DNA from: JAVJSD01 sp040219575
GTDB taxonomy: Bacteria; Planctomycetota; Planctomycetia; Pirellulales; Pirellulaceae
DNA: 64,000 bases
Assembly (NCBI GenBank): GCA_040219575.1
Contig: JAVJSD010000094.1
Span: 5,943-69,942, forward strand
Reading direction: 5' to 3'
The notes under the pieces were generated by a model. It was not told the origin of the DNA. It was given only the letters and a program-made list of their open reading frames with translations, and made no database searches. Within the stretch, counting starts at the first letter, position 1. Each line of letters begins with the position of its first letter. The position numbers and the translations under genes are program-made. This document shows positions 45,811-55,015 of this stretch, piece after piece.

Positions 45811-47766
45811 TTACGTCACGGGTCGCGACAGCACCATGAACTGGTAAGGGGCCATCAGCAACTCGTGCGTGGCCGTGATGAATTGTCCGGCCAGCATGTC
45901 GACGACGGTCTTCCGCAGGCCCAACAACCGCAACCGTCGGCCTTCCAGCCGTTGCTCGTGTTCGGAGAAGTTCGCCAGCACCAGGACGCTGTGCTCTTCG
46001 TTGGTGCGGAAGAAACCGAACACGTGGTCGTTGCCGGTGTCGATGATCTCCGTGTCGGCGCGGGTGAAGGCCAGATTCTGCTGCCGCAGTTGCACCAGCC
46101 GCTGCAGTCCGTGAAACACGCGCCCCACGATCGTCTCGCCGTCGTAGCGTCGCTTGGCTCTTTCCTCGTCGAACGCAAGACGGTGCACCCAACGGCTATC
46201 GCCCGTTTTCTCCGGGTCGCGGTCGTAGGCGTAGTCGTTCAGCACCGCGATCTCGTCGCCCAGATAAATCAGGGGGATTCCTCCGATCGACATGATCACG
46301 CCATGGATCAGCAGGATCCTGCCGACGGCCAGATCGATCTCACGTTCGTCGCCCGCCTCGATCGCCGCCTCCAGTCCGCACAGCGAGGCGGTCGTGCCCG
46401 ACACGCGTCCGTCGCCGGTGCGGGGATCCTCCTGAAATGGCAACCCGCGGGCGAAGCTTCCCTCGAATCGTCCGGTGAAGAAGCGACTCAGGAAGCGGCG
46501 ATGCTCCTTGGCGCCGAAGCCGACCGCCTCCACGTCGTCGTCCGAGAAGGCCCAGCCGATATCGTCGTGGCAGCGTACGTAGTTCACCCAGTCGCAGTCG
46601 CCGGGGATTTGAAAACGCTCCTGCATGGCGTGCCGCAGCAGCCGCACTTCGCGCGTGGCTAGAGAATTCCACAGCAAGGCCATCAATTGCGGATTGTACG
46701 ACAGCTCGCACTCTTCCTTGCTGATGTACTTATTCACCTCGTCGGGATGCACGATCGCCTCCGACTTGAAGACCATCGCCGGGGCGGCGATCCGCGCCGC
46801 GGCCCGGAATGCCTGAATGATCCAGTGCGCCTGCGGCAGGTTCTGGCAATCGGTGCCCAATTGCTTCCAGATGAACGCCACCGCGTCCAATCTCAACACT
46901 TCCACACCTTGATTCGCCAGGAACAGCATCTCCTCGAGCATGCGGTTGAAGACGACGGGGTTTTCGTAATTCAGGTCGAGCTGATAGTTGTGGAACGTGG
47001 TCCACACCCATTTGCCGATGCGGCTGCGATAGGTGAACGCGCCCGGATGTTCATCGGGAAACACTTCCGCCATCGAACGCTCGTAGGCGTCGGGCGAATC
47101 GCGGTTGGGGAACATGCGGAAGTACTGCTGATACTCCTCGTCGCCGGCCAGCGCGAAGCGGGCCCATTCGTGCTCGTCCGACGTGTGGTTGAACACGAAG
47201 TCGAGCACCAGCGAAATCCCGTGATGGCGCAACTCGGCGGAGATCTCGCGAAGTTCCTCCATCGTGCCCAGTTCGGGGTCGAGTTCGCGGTAGCTGCTGA
47301 CCGCATAGCCGCCGTCGTTGTCGCCATGGGGCGATTTGAAAAGCGGCATCAAGTGCAAATACGTGACGCCCAACTCTTTCAGGTAGGGGATTTTTTCCCG
47401 CAGGCCGGCGAGCTCCCCCGCGAACAGATCGACGTAGCACATCGCCCCCACCATGCGGTGCGACTGGAACCAGTGGGGGTCGGTCTCGCGGAGCGCGTCG
47501 AGCGCTTTCAACTCGCCGGGGCGGACGAGCCACATCTCGGTCGCCGAAGCCAGAATCGACTCCAAGTGGTAGAAGAAGTCGTATTCCTGTCCGTACAGCG
47601 CATACAACCGCCGGAAGAGATCGGGAAAGTACTGCCTCAGCCGTCGCGTGAACGCATCCCACTCGGCCGAGTCGACCTCGGCGGCGAAACGCTGCTCCAG
47701 ACGCGGCATGAGCCGGCTGAGCGCCTTTTCCTCGCGCGCCGGGACAGGCGAAATAGCGGCCTCCAC
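45811..47766 (-). CDS. Amylosucrase-type glycoside hydrolase family 13 enzyme
   Basis: A 651-residue GH13 (subfamily 4-like) protein that transfers glucose from sucrose to a glucan or hydrolyses it. Catalytic residues align with the family at a constant offset: Asp294 in LRLDAVAF (nucleophile), Glu336 in FKSEAIVH (acid/base) and an Asp near 402 in VRCHDDIGW. Further conserved parts are YLHLMPLFKSPHGDNDGGYA and SIGGIPLIYLGDE. The open frame extends to 47820, but the GTG at 47766 has an AGGAG eight bases upstream and gives the family length. Orientation is the same as the kinase and Ig-like genes downstream. Confidence 0.87.
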   Translation of the reverse strand: MEAAISPVPAREEKALSRLMPRLEQRFAAEVDSAEWDAFTRRLRQYFPDLFRRLYALYGQEYDFFYHLESILASATEMWLVRPGELKALDALRETDPHWFQSHRMVGAMCYVDLFAGELAGLREKIPYLKELGVTYLHLMPLFKSPHGDNDGGYAVSSYRELDPELGTMEELREISAELRHHGISLVLDFVFNHTSDEHEWARFALAGDEEYQQYFRMFPNRDSPDAYERSMAEVFPDEHPGAFTYRSRIGKWVWTTFHNYQLDLNYENPVVFNRMLEEMLFLANQGVEVLRLDAVAFIWKQLGTDCQNLPQAHWIIQAFRAAARIAAPAMVFKSEAIVHPDEVNKYISKEECELSYNPQLMALLWNSLATREVRLLRHAMQERFQIPGDCDWVNYVRCHDDIGWAFSDDDVEAVGFGAKEHRRFLSRFFTGRFEGSFARGLPFQEDPRTGDGRVSGTTASLCGLEAAIEAGDEREIDLAVGRILLIHGVIMSIGGIPLIYLGDEIAVLNDYAYDRDPEKTGDSRWVHRLAFDEERAKRRYDGETIVGRVFHGLQRLVQLRQQNLAFTRADTEIIDTGNDHVFGFFRTNEEHSVLVLANFSEHEQRLEGRRLRLLGLRKTVVDMLAGQFITATHELLMAPYQFMVLSRPVT

Positions 47767-48228
47767 AAACACATCTCCTATGGGCAGGACAACATTCTTA
47801 CACGGTGCACGTCGTTTCAACCGGATCGGTCGGCGACGCCCGCCCGCCGGGTTCAGGGGGTCTCACCACCCCACTTCGGCGTGCAACCGGCGGACCAAAC
47901 CGAGCCCGAACGGCGGAGAGAGACGCCGAAATACCCGTCGAAATCCCGGGGCATCATCGTTCCAAGTCGCCGAGTGATTGCCAGGGCGTAGGCGGTCGCT
48001 CGCGTCAATCCCTTGGAGTCTACCATTCCTCTTGGTCTGGTGTGACGCCCCCTTGAACGTCAATTCGCCGGGCAAAACGTGCGAAAACTTGCACGGGGAG
48101 CCCTCGCAGGGTAGGCTCCGCTCGTTGCTGGGCGCGCCGATCGCCACGGGCCGATCGCCACGTTGCGAGCAGCCCGGGCTTTTTGCGCCCCGCCCCTTTC
48201 CCACCGTCCCACCACCCGCGAGGTTCTT
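47767..48228. other. 462-bp divergent intergenic region, nothing recognised
   Basis: Lies between amylosucrase (minus) and sialidase (plus), so both upstream regions are here. No clear promoter, operator or hairpin was seen. Confidence 0.5.
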
Positions 48229-49380
48229 GTGCGCTATCGTCTCCATCGGCGGTTCAAAGGCAAATTCGCCTCCCTGGCCCTCGCCCTGACAATCCTGATG
48301 GTCGTCGCGGCGGCGGCCGGACAACTCGCCGCGGCCGAACCCACAAAGGTCGACGTCTTCACCGCCGGCGAAGAGGGATACCACACCTACCGCATCCCCG
48401 CCTTGCTGGCGACTCCCAGCGGCACGCTGCTGGCGATCTGCGAGGGCCGCAAGACCGGCCGGGGCGACCACGGCGATCTCGACCTGGTGCTCAAACGCAG
48501 TAACGACGGCGGCCGCACCTGGGGACCGCTGGAACTGATCTACGAGGAAGGGGGCGACAAGAAAATCACCATCGGCAATCCCTGTCCGGTGTTCGACAAG
48601 GAGACGGGCGTCATCTGGTTGCCGCTGACTCGCGACAACGACGACGTGCTGGTCACCTCCAGCAGCGATGACGGCAAGACCTGGACCAAACCCCGCGACA
48701 TCACCGTCGACGTCAAACAGAAGAACTGGAACTGGTACGCCACGGGCCCCGGCAACGGCATTCAACTTCGCCGTGGGAAGTACGCGGGACGACTAGTGAT
48801 TCCCTGCGATCATCGCGTTGACGGCGCCACCAACGACTGGGGGCACGCGGGCCGTTCCCACGTCATCTATAGCGACGATCACGGCAAGACCTGGAAGCTG
48901 GGCGGCGCCACCGGATTCGCCATGAACGAGTGCGCCGTGGTCGAGATGCCGGACGGAGAACTGAAGCTCAACATGCGCAGCTATCGCGGCAAGGGCCGAC
49001 GCGGCGTCTCGGTCAGTCGCGACGGCGGCCAGACATGGAGCGAACCGGTCGACGACGAGACGCTCATCGAATCGGTATGCCAGGGCAGTTTCATTCGGCA
49101 CTCCTGGGTCGAGGACGGCCGCAATCGCGTGCTGTTCTCAAATCCCGCCACGACCAAGGGCCGCCATCACTTGACCGTGCGGCTGAGCTACGACGACGGC
49201 CAGACGTGGCCCGTCTCGAAGCTGTTGTACGAACCGTCTTCCGCCTACTCGTCGCTCGCCACGTTGCCCTTCGGCAAGATTGGCATCCTTTACGAGCGCG
49301 ACGACTACAAGAAGATCACGTTTTCCGATTTCGACCTCGACTGGCTGACCGACGGCAAGGACAAAGGCGACGGCCGTTGA
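48229..49380 (+). CDS. Exported sialidase (exo-alpha-sialidase, GH33-like)
   Basis: A 383-residue exported enzyme predicted to release terminal sialic acids. The signal peptide begins MRYRLHRRFKGKFASLALAL (GTG start at 48229, GAGG upstream). The YRIPALL motif and five Asp-box blades are visible: SNDGGRTWG, SSDDGKTWT, SDDHGKTWK, SRDGGQTWS and SYDDGQTWP. The core includes GNPCPVFDKETGVIWLPL and ECAVVEMPDGEL (the catalytic Glu region). A sulfatase gene follows 229 bases later on the same strand, separated by repeat copy B. Related two-domain BNR proteins could share this signature, so sialidase is the family call, not a proven substrate. Confidence 0.85.
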   Translation: MRYRLHRRFKGKFASLALALTILMVVAAAAGQLAAAEPTKVDVFTAGEEGYHTYRIPALLATPSGTLLAICEGRKTGRGDHGDLDLVLKRSNDGGRTWGPLELIYEEGGDKKITIGNPCPVFDKETGVIWLPLTRDNDDVLVTSSSDDGKTWTKPRDITVDVKQKNWNWYATGPGNGIQLRRGKYAGRLVIPCDHRVDGATNDWGHAGRSHVIYSDDHGKTWKLGGATGFAMNECAVVEMPDGELKLNMRSYRGKGRRGVSVSRDGGQTWSEPVDDETLIESVCQGSFIRHSWVEDGRNRVLFSNPATTKGRHHLTVRLSYDDGQTWPVSKLLYEPSSAYSSLATLPFGKIGILYERDDYKKITFSDFDLDWLTDGKDKGDGR

Positions 49381-49424
49381 GAAAGCCGGAGGAAGAACCC
49401 TGTTTCTTGACGTTTACAGTGTCA

Positions 49425-49562
49425 ATGCCGACGATGTAGCAAGGAATGTCGTTTAGCGGCAAGCCGCAGGCGTCGGCGGATCGTTGCAGCAACGCTTCCA
49501 GCTAGCGCGGGGTCGTGCGCACCCCGACGCCTGCGTTTGCCGTTAAACGAATCGACCGCAAT
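49425..49562 (-). repeat. 138-bp element with terminal inverted repeats (copy B)
   Basis: Arms 49450-49472 and 49528-49549 correspond to those of copy A (one substitution, CGTTTAG, in one arm and a one-base shortening in the other). The 55-base core 49473-49527 has the same orientation on the plus strand as copy A although both outer flanks are inverted relative to it. An inner palindrome (CGGGGT...ACCCCG) is present. Lies between the sialidase and sulfatase genes. Confidence 0.9.
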
Positions 49563-49609
49563 CAATACACGGCGCCCGGCCGTCCAACACTCCCACAACT
49601 TACGACGCC

Positions 49610-51169
49610 ATGAAAACCACTCCGCTCCGCTTGTTCTTCCTGTTGACGGGCCTTCTTGTCCTTGGCTTGAGCGCGACGACGCGTTCGCTGCAAGCCGCCG
49701 ACGATGACCGACCGAACATTCTGTTCGCCATCTCCGACGATCAGTCGTGGGCGCACACGTCGGCCGCCGGCTATCCGGCCATCTCCACGCCCAACTTCGA
49801 TCGCGTCGCCAAACTGGGCGTCCGGTTCACCAACTGCTTCTGCGGTTCGCCCGGTTGCAGCCCTTCCCGCGCCTCGCTGCTCACGGGCCGCTATCCCTGG
49901 ATGATCGAGCACGCCGGCACCCACGCCAGCGAGTTCCCCGCCAGGTACGAGGTCTATCCCGACATGCTCGAGCGAGCGGGCTATTTTGTCGGCTACACGG
50001 GCAAGGGCTGGGGACCCGGCAACTGGAGAATCAGCGGCCGAGAGCGAAACCCGGCCGGACCGGATTACAGCCAGATCAAGTCGAAGGAAGACCTGCCCGC
50101 CGGCATCAACAAGAACGACTACGCCGCCAACTTCGCCGCCTTCCTGAAGGACCGCCCCACCGGCAAACCGTTCTGTTTCTGGTACGGCGCCACCGAGCCT
50201 CATCGATCCTTCGAAAAGGGCATTGGCCTGAAGCGGGGCAAGAAGCTCGAGGACGCCGACGTGCCCGCCTTCCTGCCCGACACGCCCGAAGTCCGCAGCG
50301 ACCTGCTCGACTACTGCGTGGAGATCGAACACTTCGACGCGCACCTCGGCCGCATGCTCGACATGCTCGAGAAGGCGGGCGAACTGGAGAACACGCTGGT
50401 CGTCGTCACCAGCGACAACGGCATGGCGTTCCCCCGGGCCAAGGCCAACTGCTACGAATACGGCGTCCACATGCCCCTGGCGGTCTGCTGGCCGAAGCAG
50501 GTTCCCGGCGGTCGCGTCGTCGACGACCTCGTCAGCTTCACCGACCTCGCGCCGACCTACCTTGATGTGGCCGGACTGAAGCCGAGCGAGCAGATGGTCG
50601 GCAAGAGCCTGATGAACGTTCTTGAGTCGAAGGAGTCCGGCCGCGTCGATCCGTCTCGCGACGCCGTCTACAGCGCCCGCGAACGCCATTCGTCGTCGCG
50701 CTGGAACAACCTGGCTTATCCGCAGCGGGCGTTGCGGACAACGCAGTATCTCTACATTCGCAACTTCCGCCCGGAGCGTTGGCCGGCGGGCACACCGCGG
50801 AAACTCGACAATCAGGGCAAGCTCGGCCCAATGCACGGCGGCTACCACGACATCGACGCCTGCCCCACACTCAGCTTCCTGATTGACAACGTCGATGACG
50901 CCAAGATCGGCTCCTTCCTGCACCTGGCGGTCGATCATCGCCCGGCGGAGGAGATGTTCGACATCGAGAAGGATCCGGCCTGCCTGAACAATCTGGCGGA
51001 AGATCCCAAATTCGCCGAAGCGAAAGCCGAACTGGCGGCGACGCTGGAGAGCTACCTCCGCAAGACGGGCGATCCCCGCATCCTCGACGGCGGTGACATC
51101 TTCGAGTCCTACAAACGCTACAGCGCCCTGCGTTCGTTCCCCAAACCCGATTGGGCGAAAGACGAGTAA
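49610..51169 (+). CDS. Exported sulfatase (arylsulfatase/heparan N-sulfatase-like)
   Basis: A 519-residue sulfatase with a signal peptide (MKTTPLRLFFLLTGLLVLGL). The active-site signature is C-S-P-S-R in GCSPSRASLLTGRYP, with Cys83 as the residue converted to formylglycine. NILFAISDDQSW holds the first metal ligands, TSDNGMAFPRAKAN the others. The layout resembles N-sulfoglucosamine sulfohydrolase (heparan-type) enzymes, but the substrate class is not certain. Maturation needs an anaerobic or FGE-type activating enzyme, not seen here. Together with the sialidase it suggests use of sulfated or sialylated host or algal glycans. Confidence 0.9.
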   Translation: MKTTPLRLFFLLTGLLVLGLSATTRSLQAADDDRPNILFAISDDQSWAHTSAAGYPAISTPNFDRVAKLGVRFTNCFCGSPGCSPSRASLLTGRYPWMIEHAGTHASEFPARYEVYPDMLERAGYFVGYTGKGWGPGNWRISGRERNPAGPDYSQIKSKEDLPAGINKNDYAANFAAFLKDRPTGKPFCFWYGATEPHRSFEKGIGLKRGKKLEDADVPAFLPDTPEVRSDLLDYCVEIEHFDAHLGRMLDMLEKAGELENTLVVVTSDNGMAFPRAKANCYEYGVHMPLAVCWPKQVPGGRVVDDLVSFTDLAPTYLDVAGLKPSEQMVGKSLMNVLESKESGRVDPSRDAVYSARERHSSSRWNNLAYPQRALRTTQYLYIRNFRPERWPAGTPRKLDNQGKLGPMHGGYHDIDACPTLSFLIDNVDDAKIGSFLHLAVDHRPAEEMFDIEKDPACLNNLAEDPKFAEAKAELAATLESYLRKTGDPRILDGGDIFESYKRYSALRSFPKPDWAKDE

Positions 51170-51503
51170 CGAAGCGGCCTAAGAGAAACGAACGTTCGTT
51201 GCCGGCGCGGTTTGAACAGGAGGAATCGGAGTTAGCAGAGGAAGAAAGCAGAGACCGATACGATTTGGCGCCCGATTCAGAAATAGCGGCATACCCTACG
51301 AGTCGTGGGAAAGCGCGCCGTTTGAAACAATCGTCCCTCCCTCATTCTTCCTTCCTCTGCGAACTCCGCTTCCTCCTGTTCCCTACTCTTGATCGGCGGC
51401 AAGGTCGACCTCCACTTCCGTCCCCGCTGCTTGCAATTGCATGGCGAACCCGTCACGATAGCCGCGTGAACACGGTTCGCAGCTTGGATGCGGGAAGCCT
51501 TGC
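51170..51503. other. 334-bp intergenic region with a polypurine inverted repeat
   Basis: A purine-rich arm, 51214-51250 (GAACAGGAGGAATCGGAGTT and onward), is repeated in reverse at 51345-51381 (TTCTTCCTTCCTCTGCGAAC and onward), about 85% alike. The region lies between the sulfatase and the transporter. No gene is seen. Confidence 0.6.
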
Positions 51504-53549
51504 ATGTCGTCGCGTTATCGGGAAGTTACGGTTAGTTCGATCGTCTTCGGCGTGATCGTCGGGGCGCTCATGAACGCCTCGATCACCTACGCGGGGCTGA
51601 AGATCGGCTTTACGATCGGCGGCTCGGCGATCGCGGCGGTGCTGGGCTTCGGCGTGCTGCGGGGGCTGCTGCGGCATCTGATTCCCAAATGCGGCTCGAT
51701 CCTCGAGACGAACATCGCCCAGACCGTCGCTTCGGCGGTGAACATTCCCAACTCCGGCATCATCTTCACGGTGCCGGTGCTGTACCTGCTGGGCTACGAG
51801 CTCTCGCCGACCAAGGCCGACTTCTGGCTGATCACGCTGGCCTGTGTGGCGGGCGCGGTGCTCGGCGCCGCCTTCATCATCCCGCTCCGCAAGCAGATGA
51901 TCGACATCGACCGCTTGCGGTTCCCCACCGGCACGGCGGTCGCCGCCATTTTGAAGTCGCCCGGCGCCGGCGGCAAGAAGTCGGTCGTGCTATTGGCCGG
52001 CGCGCTCATCGCCGCGCTGCTGTTCCTGCCGACGATGCTGCCAAGCTTCAACATCGGTGGGAAAGAACTGCCGGGCTACGGCGCGGTGAATTGGCGCCTC
52101 CGTGCGCCCGAGCCTCCGCCAGCAGGCGATCTCCAGTCGCAGACTCGTTATGAAGCCGCGATGCGGCGAGTCGACCGCGACGGCGATGGCCAGCCGGACC
52201 TGATCATGACCAACGACGCGATCGATGTGGGACGGGCGATTGGGCTGCCCGACTACGTGGTGTTCGTCTTCGCCATCGCGCCCTTTTCGCTCGGGGCGGG
52301 TTACATCACCGGCCGACCGGGACTGCTCGTGCTCGCCGGCGGCGTGCTGGCGTTCTTCGTGCTCAATCCGGCGATGTACCTGATGGGGATGATGCCCGCC
52401 CACATCGCCCCACACGAGGCCGCCTCGATCGGGTACGGCGCGTTCAATCGACCACTGGGAATCGGCATGTTGCTGGGCGGCGCGCTGATGGGTGTGCTGT
52501 TCGCGCTGCCGGCCCTGTTCGCGGCGATCAAGAGCATCGCGGCGGCGGCGAAGTCGGCGGGCGGTTCGAGCGAGTTGGGCTTCGGCGTGTTGGGCGTGGC
52601 CGCCGTACTCTGTTTCCTCGGCCTGTTCCTGGCCGCCGATCTGATTCGCGGCACGACTCCCCCGCCCAAGCCGGACGCCGCGGCGCCGGCCGATGGCCAA
52701 GCCGCCGCGAAGGCGGACGAAGCCGGGAACGCCGCCCCCCTTGTCGCCGATGCTGCCGAGAAAGAACCGCCCGCGGAACAAGCCGCCGCGCCCACCGGCG
52801 GACTTCTTTCGGGACTGAACCACCACCTGGCGAGCCTGATCATCGCGCTGGTGGGCGGCCTGTGGATCTGGTTCGCGGGCATTATCATCGCCCAGTGCAC
52901 TGGTATGACCGACTGGTCGCCGATCTCGGGCATGGCGCTGATCACCGTGGTGCTGATCATGGCCCTCGGCGGAACGGCCGACGTGATGGGCGCCGTGCTG
53001 ATCGGTGCGTCGCTCTGTGTGGCGGTCACCTGCGCCGCCGACATGATGCAGGACTTGAAGACCGGCCACATTATCGGAGCGCAGCCCAAGCGACAGCAGA
53101 TCATGGAACTGGTGGCCACCGGCGTCGGCCCGGTGATCTCGATGCTGGTCCTGCTGGTGATCGTCAGTGTCAATCTCAAGCAGTCGGGAGTTCCGATTGG
53201 GCCGGGGACGAAAACCATCGCGCCTCAGGCACAGGCCCTGCAAGCCGTCATCGGCGGCGTGCAAGGGGGAGAACTCCCCTACGGCCTGTACATCACCGGC
53301 GCCCTACTAGGTATCGGCCTGGGGCTGGGATCGTTTCCCGGCCTGGGAGTGCTCGTGGGACTTTCGATGTACCTGCCGATTTCGTACATCCTCACCTACG
53401 GCCTGGGCTGCCTGGCGAACATGGTGGTCGAGCGGGTGAAAGGCAAAACCTGGGCGGAAGAATGGGGCGTGCCGTTCTGCGCCGGGCTAATTGTGGGAGA
53501 AGGCGTGCTGGCGTTGATCCTCAACTTCATTCTGATTCTTACATCGTAG
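51504..53549 (+). CDS. OPT-family oligopeptide/metal-chelate transporter
   Basis: A 681-residue integral membrane protein with about 14-16 hydrophobic segments, typical of the oligopeptide transporter (OPT) family. It starts VTVSSIVFGVIVGALMNASI, and includes NIAQTVASAVNIPNSGIIFT, FPTGTAVAAILKS (conserved substrate-site motif) and GLGSFPGLGVLVGLSMYLPI. A long hydrophilic, Ala/Pro/Lys-rich loop (about residues 390-430) is cytoplasmic or external. Prokaryotic members are thought to carry peptides or chelated metals by proton symport. A small protein of unknown function follows after 25 bases. Confidence 0.92.
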   Translation: MSSRYREVTVSSIVFGVIVGALMNASITYAGLKIGFTIGGSAIAAVLGFGVLRGLLRHLIPKCGSILETNIAQTVASAVNIPNSGIIFTVPVLYLLGYELSPTKADFWLITLACVAGAVLGAAFIIPLRKQMIDIDRLRFPTGTAVAAILKSPGAGGKKSVVLLAGALIAALLFLPTMLPSFNIGGKELPGYGAVNWRLRAPEPPPAGDLQSQTRYEAAMRRVDRDGDGQPDLIMTNDAIDVGRAIGLPDYVVFVFAIAPFSLGAGYITGRPGLLVLAGGVLAFFVLNPAMYLMGMMPAHIAPHEAASIGYGAFNRPLGIGMLLGGALMGVLFALPALFAAIKSIAAAAKSAGGSSELGFGVLGVAAVLCFLGLFLAADLIRGTTPPPKPDAAAPADGQAAAKADEAGNAAPLVADAAEKEPPAEQAAAPTGGLLSGLNHHLASLIIALVGGLWIWFAGIIIAQCTGMTDWSPISGMALITVVLIMALGGTADVMGAVLIGASLCVAVTCAADMMQDLKTGHIIGAQPKRQQIMELVATGVGPVISMLVLLVIVSVNLKQSGVPIGPGTKTIAPQAQALQAVIGGVQGGELPYGLYITGALLGIGLGLGSFPGLGVLVGLSMYLPISYILTYGLGCLANMVVERVKGKTWAEEWGVPFCAGLIVGEGVLALILNFILILTS

Positions 53550-53574
53550 TCCTGTCACGGTACTCGTTGAAACG

Positions 53575-54345
53575 ATGAAGCAACTCGGTCAGATCCTGAT
53601 TTTCGCGTCGCTCACCACGGGGGCGCTGTCGGCCGCGTCGGCGTATCACGCTTGGCTCGATGCGCCCGACGAGCAGCTCGTCGGCCTGACGCTCAACGAC
53701 GGCGCCGGGGTGAAACTTGAACAGGGAAAGGCCGCGCCGCGGTTCAAGAAGGGCCATGTGCTGACAGCCGAAGATGTGGAAGCCCTACGAATTCCGCAAC
53801 CGACCCTTGATGGAACCACCGTCGATGTGACGGCCGTTCGCGTCAAGGAGTTTTCGTTCGCCCGCTGGCAGCACAAGTGGGGACTGACGATCTTCATCGC
53901 GTCGATGCTCGGGATGGTGGGCGGGTCGCTGCTCACACGACGCGCCTCCAAGCGGCGGCAAGCCGTCGTCGACGAAGAGGCGGAAGTGGCCGAGTCGCTC
54001 GGACCGGGCGCCGCCCTGAAGGCCATCGCCGATCGACTTGTACGCTTGCAGGACGAATTGGCCAAGACGACGGATCCGCACGGCCGCGAGCAGGCCGTCA
54101 TCGAGCAGGTCGGCCTCTGGCAGCAGAACGAAATTCCCGAATTCGTCGACAGCCATCCCGAGCTGATCGACCGCTACGGGATCGTTCGGGCGGCCGAGGT
54201 GATGGAGCGCTTCGCCGCCGCCGAACGCTTGATCAATCGCGCCTGGTCGGCCGCCTCCGACGGCGATGCGGAGGAAGCGGAAGCGGCGCTCGTCGAAGCC
54301 AAGACGGCTCTGGACGAGGCCCGTCAGCGATTGAAAGCCGCCTGA
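53575..54345 (+). CDS. Membrane protein of unknown function, partner of the OPT transporter
   Basis: A 256-residue protein starting MKQLGQILIFASLTTGALSA, with a second hydrophobic segment WGLTIFIASMLGMVGGSLL near residue 103. Between them is a beta-rich segment (GHVLTAEDVEALRIPQP), after them a soluble helical C-terminus (LGPGAALKAIADRLVRLQDE, AEAALVEAKTALDEARQRLK). It begins 25 bases after the transporter stop and ends 90 bases before smpB, so it may be co-transcribed. No family recognised. Confidence 0.7.
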   Translation: MKQLGQILIFASLTTGALSAASAYHAWLDAPDEQLVGLTLNDGAGVKLEQGKAAPRFKKGHVLTAEDVEALRIPQPTLDGTTVDVTAVRVKEFSFARWQHKWGLTIFIASMLGMVGGSLLTRRASKRRQAVVDEEAEVAESLGPGAALKAIADRLVRLQDELAKTTDPHGREQAVIEQVGLWQQNEIPEFVDSHPELIDRYGIVRAAEVMERFAAAERLINRAWSAASDGDAEEAEAALVEAKTALDEARQRLKAA

Positions 54346-54435
54346 GTTACGGCGCTTCCGACTCATCCATGCGGCGGCTTTCCAATGCACCCGACGTGTG
54401 CCACACTGGATTGTTTCCCCCAGGCGACGACGTTG

Positions 54436-54933
54436 ATGGCCAAGAAGCCGAAAAAGAAGAGCGACAAGACCGACGATGGTCGGCAGATGATCGCCGAGAA
54501 TCGCAAGGCGCGGCACAAGTACGAAGTGCTCGACATGCTCGAATGCGGCATCGCCCTGGTGGGAAGCGAGGTCAAGAGCCTCCGCCTGGGCAAGGTTTCA
54601 CTCGACGAGTCGTACGGCCGCATCCGCGCCGGCGAACTGTGGCTGGTCGGCTGCGACATCGCCGAATACCCCCAGGCCACGCAGTTCAATCACGAACCGA
54701 AACGCCCGCGGAAGCTGCTCATCCACCGCCGCGAGGTCAACAAGTTCGCCGCCCAGGCCCACGAAAAGGGTCTCACGCTCGTGCCGCTCAAGCTGTACTT
54801 CAACGAGCGCAGCAAGGCCAAGCTGCTGCTGGGCCTGTGCCGCGGACGAAAGCTGTACGACAAGCGCGAGGTGAAGAAGAAGGCCGAGGTGAAGCGCGAT
54901 CTCGACCGGGCCGTCAAGAGCCGCGGCCGCTGA
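54436..54933 (+). CDS. smpB: SsrA-binding protein SmpB
   Basis: The tmRNA partner that brings ssrA to stalled ribosomes for trans-translation. The 165-residue product contains GVALVGSE-type core IALVGSEVKSLRLGKVSLDE, the ESYGRIRAGELWLVG strand, KRPRKLLIHRREVNKFAAQA and the basic C-terminal tail ending KSRGR. A lysine-rich N-terminus (MAKKPKKKSDKT) precedes the conserved NRKARHKYEVLD. No ssrA gene was found in the flanking sequence. Confidence 0.96.
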   Translation: MAKKPKKKSDKTDDGRQMIAENRKARHKYEVLDMLECGIALVGSEVKSLRLGKVSLDESYGRIRAGELWLVGCDIAEYPQATQFNHEPKRPRKLLIHRREVNKFAAQAHEKGLTLVPLKLYFNERSKAKLLLGLCRGRKLYDKREVKKKAEVKRDLDRAVKSRGR

Positions 54934-55015
54934 TCGCGACCTCGCCGTGTGGCTGACTCCTCAACCAATTCCCCCAAGGCGTCCGTGCCTTGAAGGGACG
55001 GGGCGAAGGCCCGCA

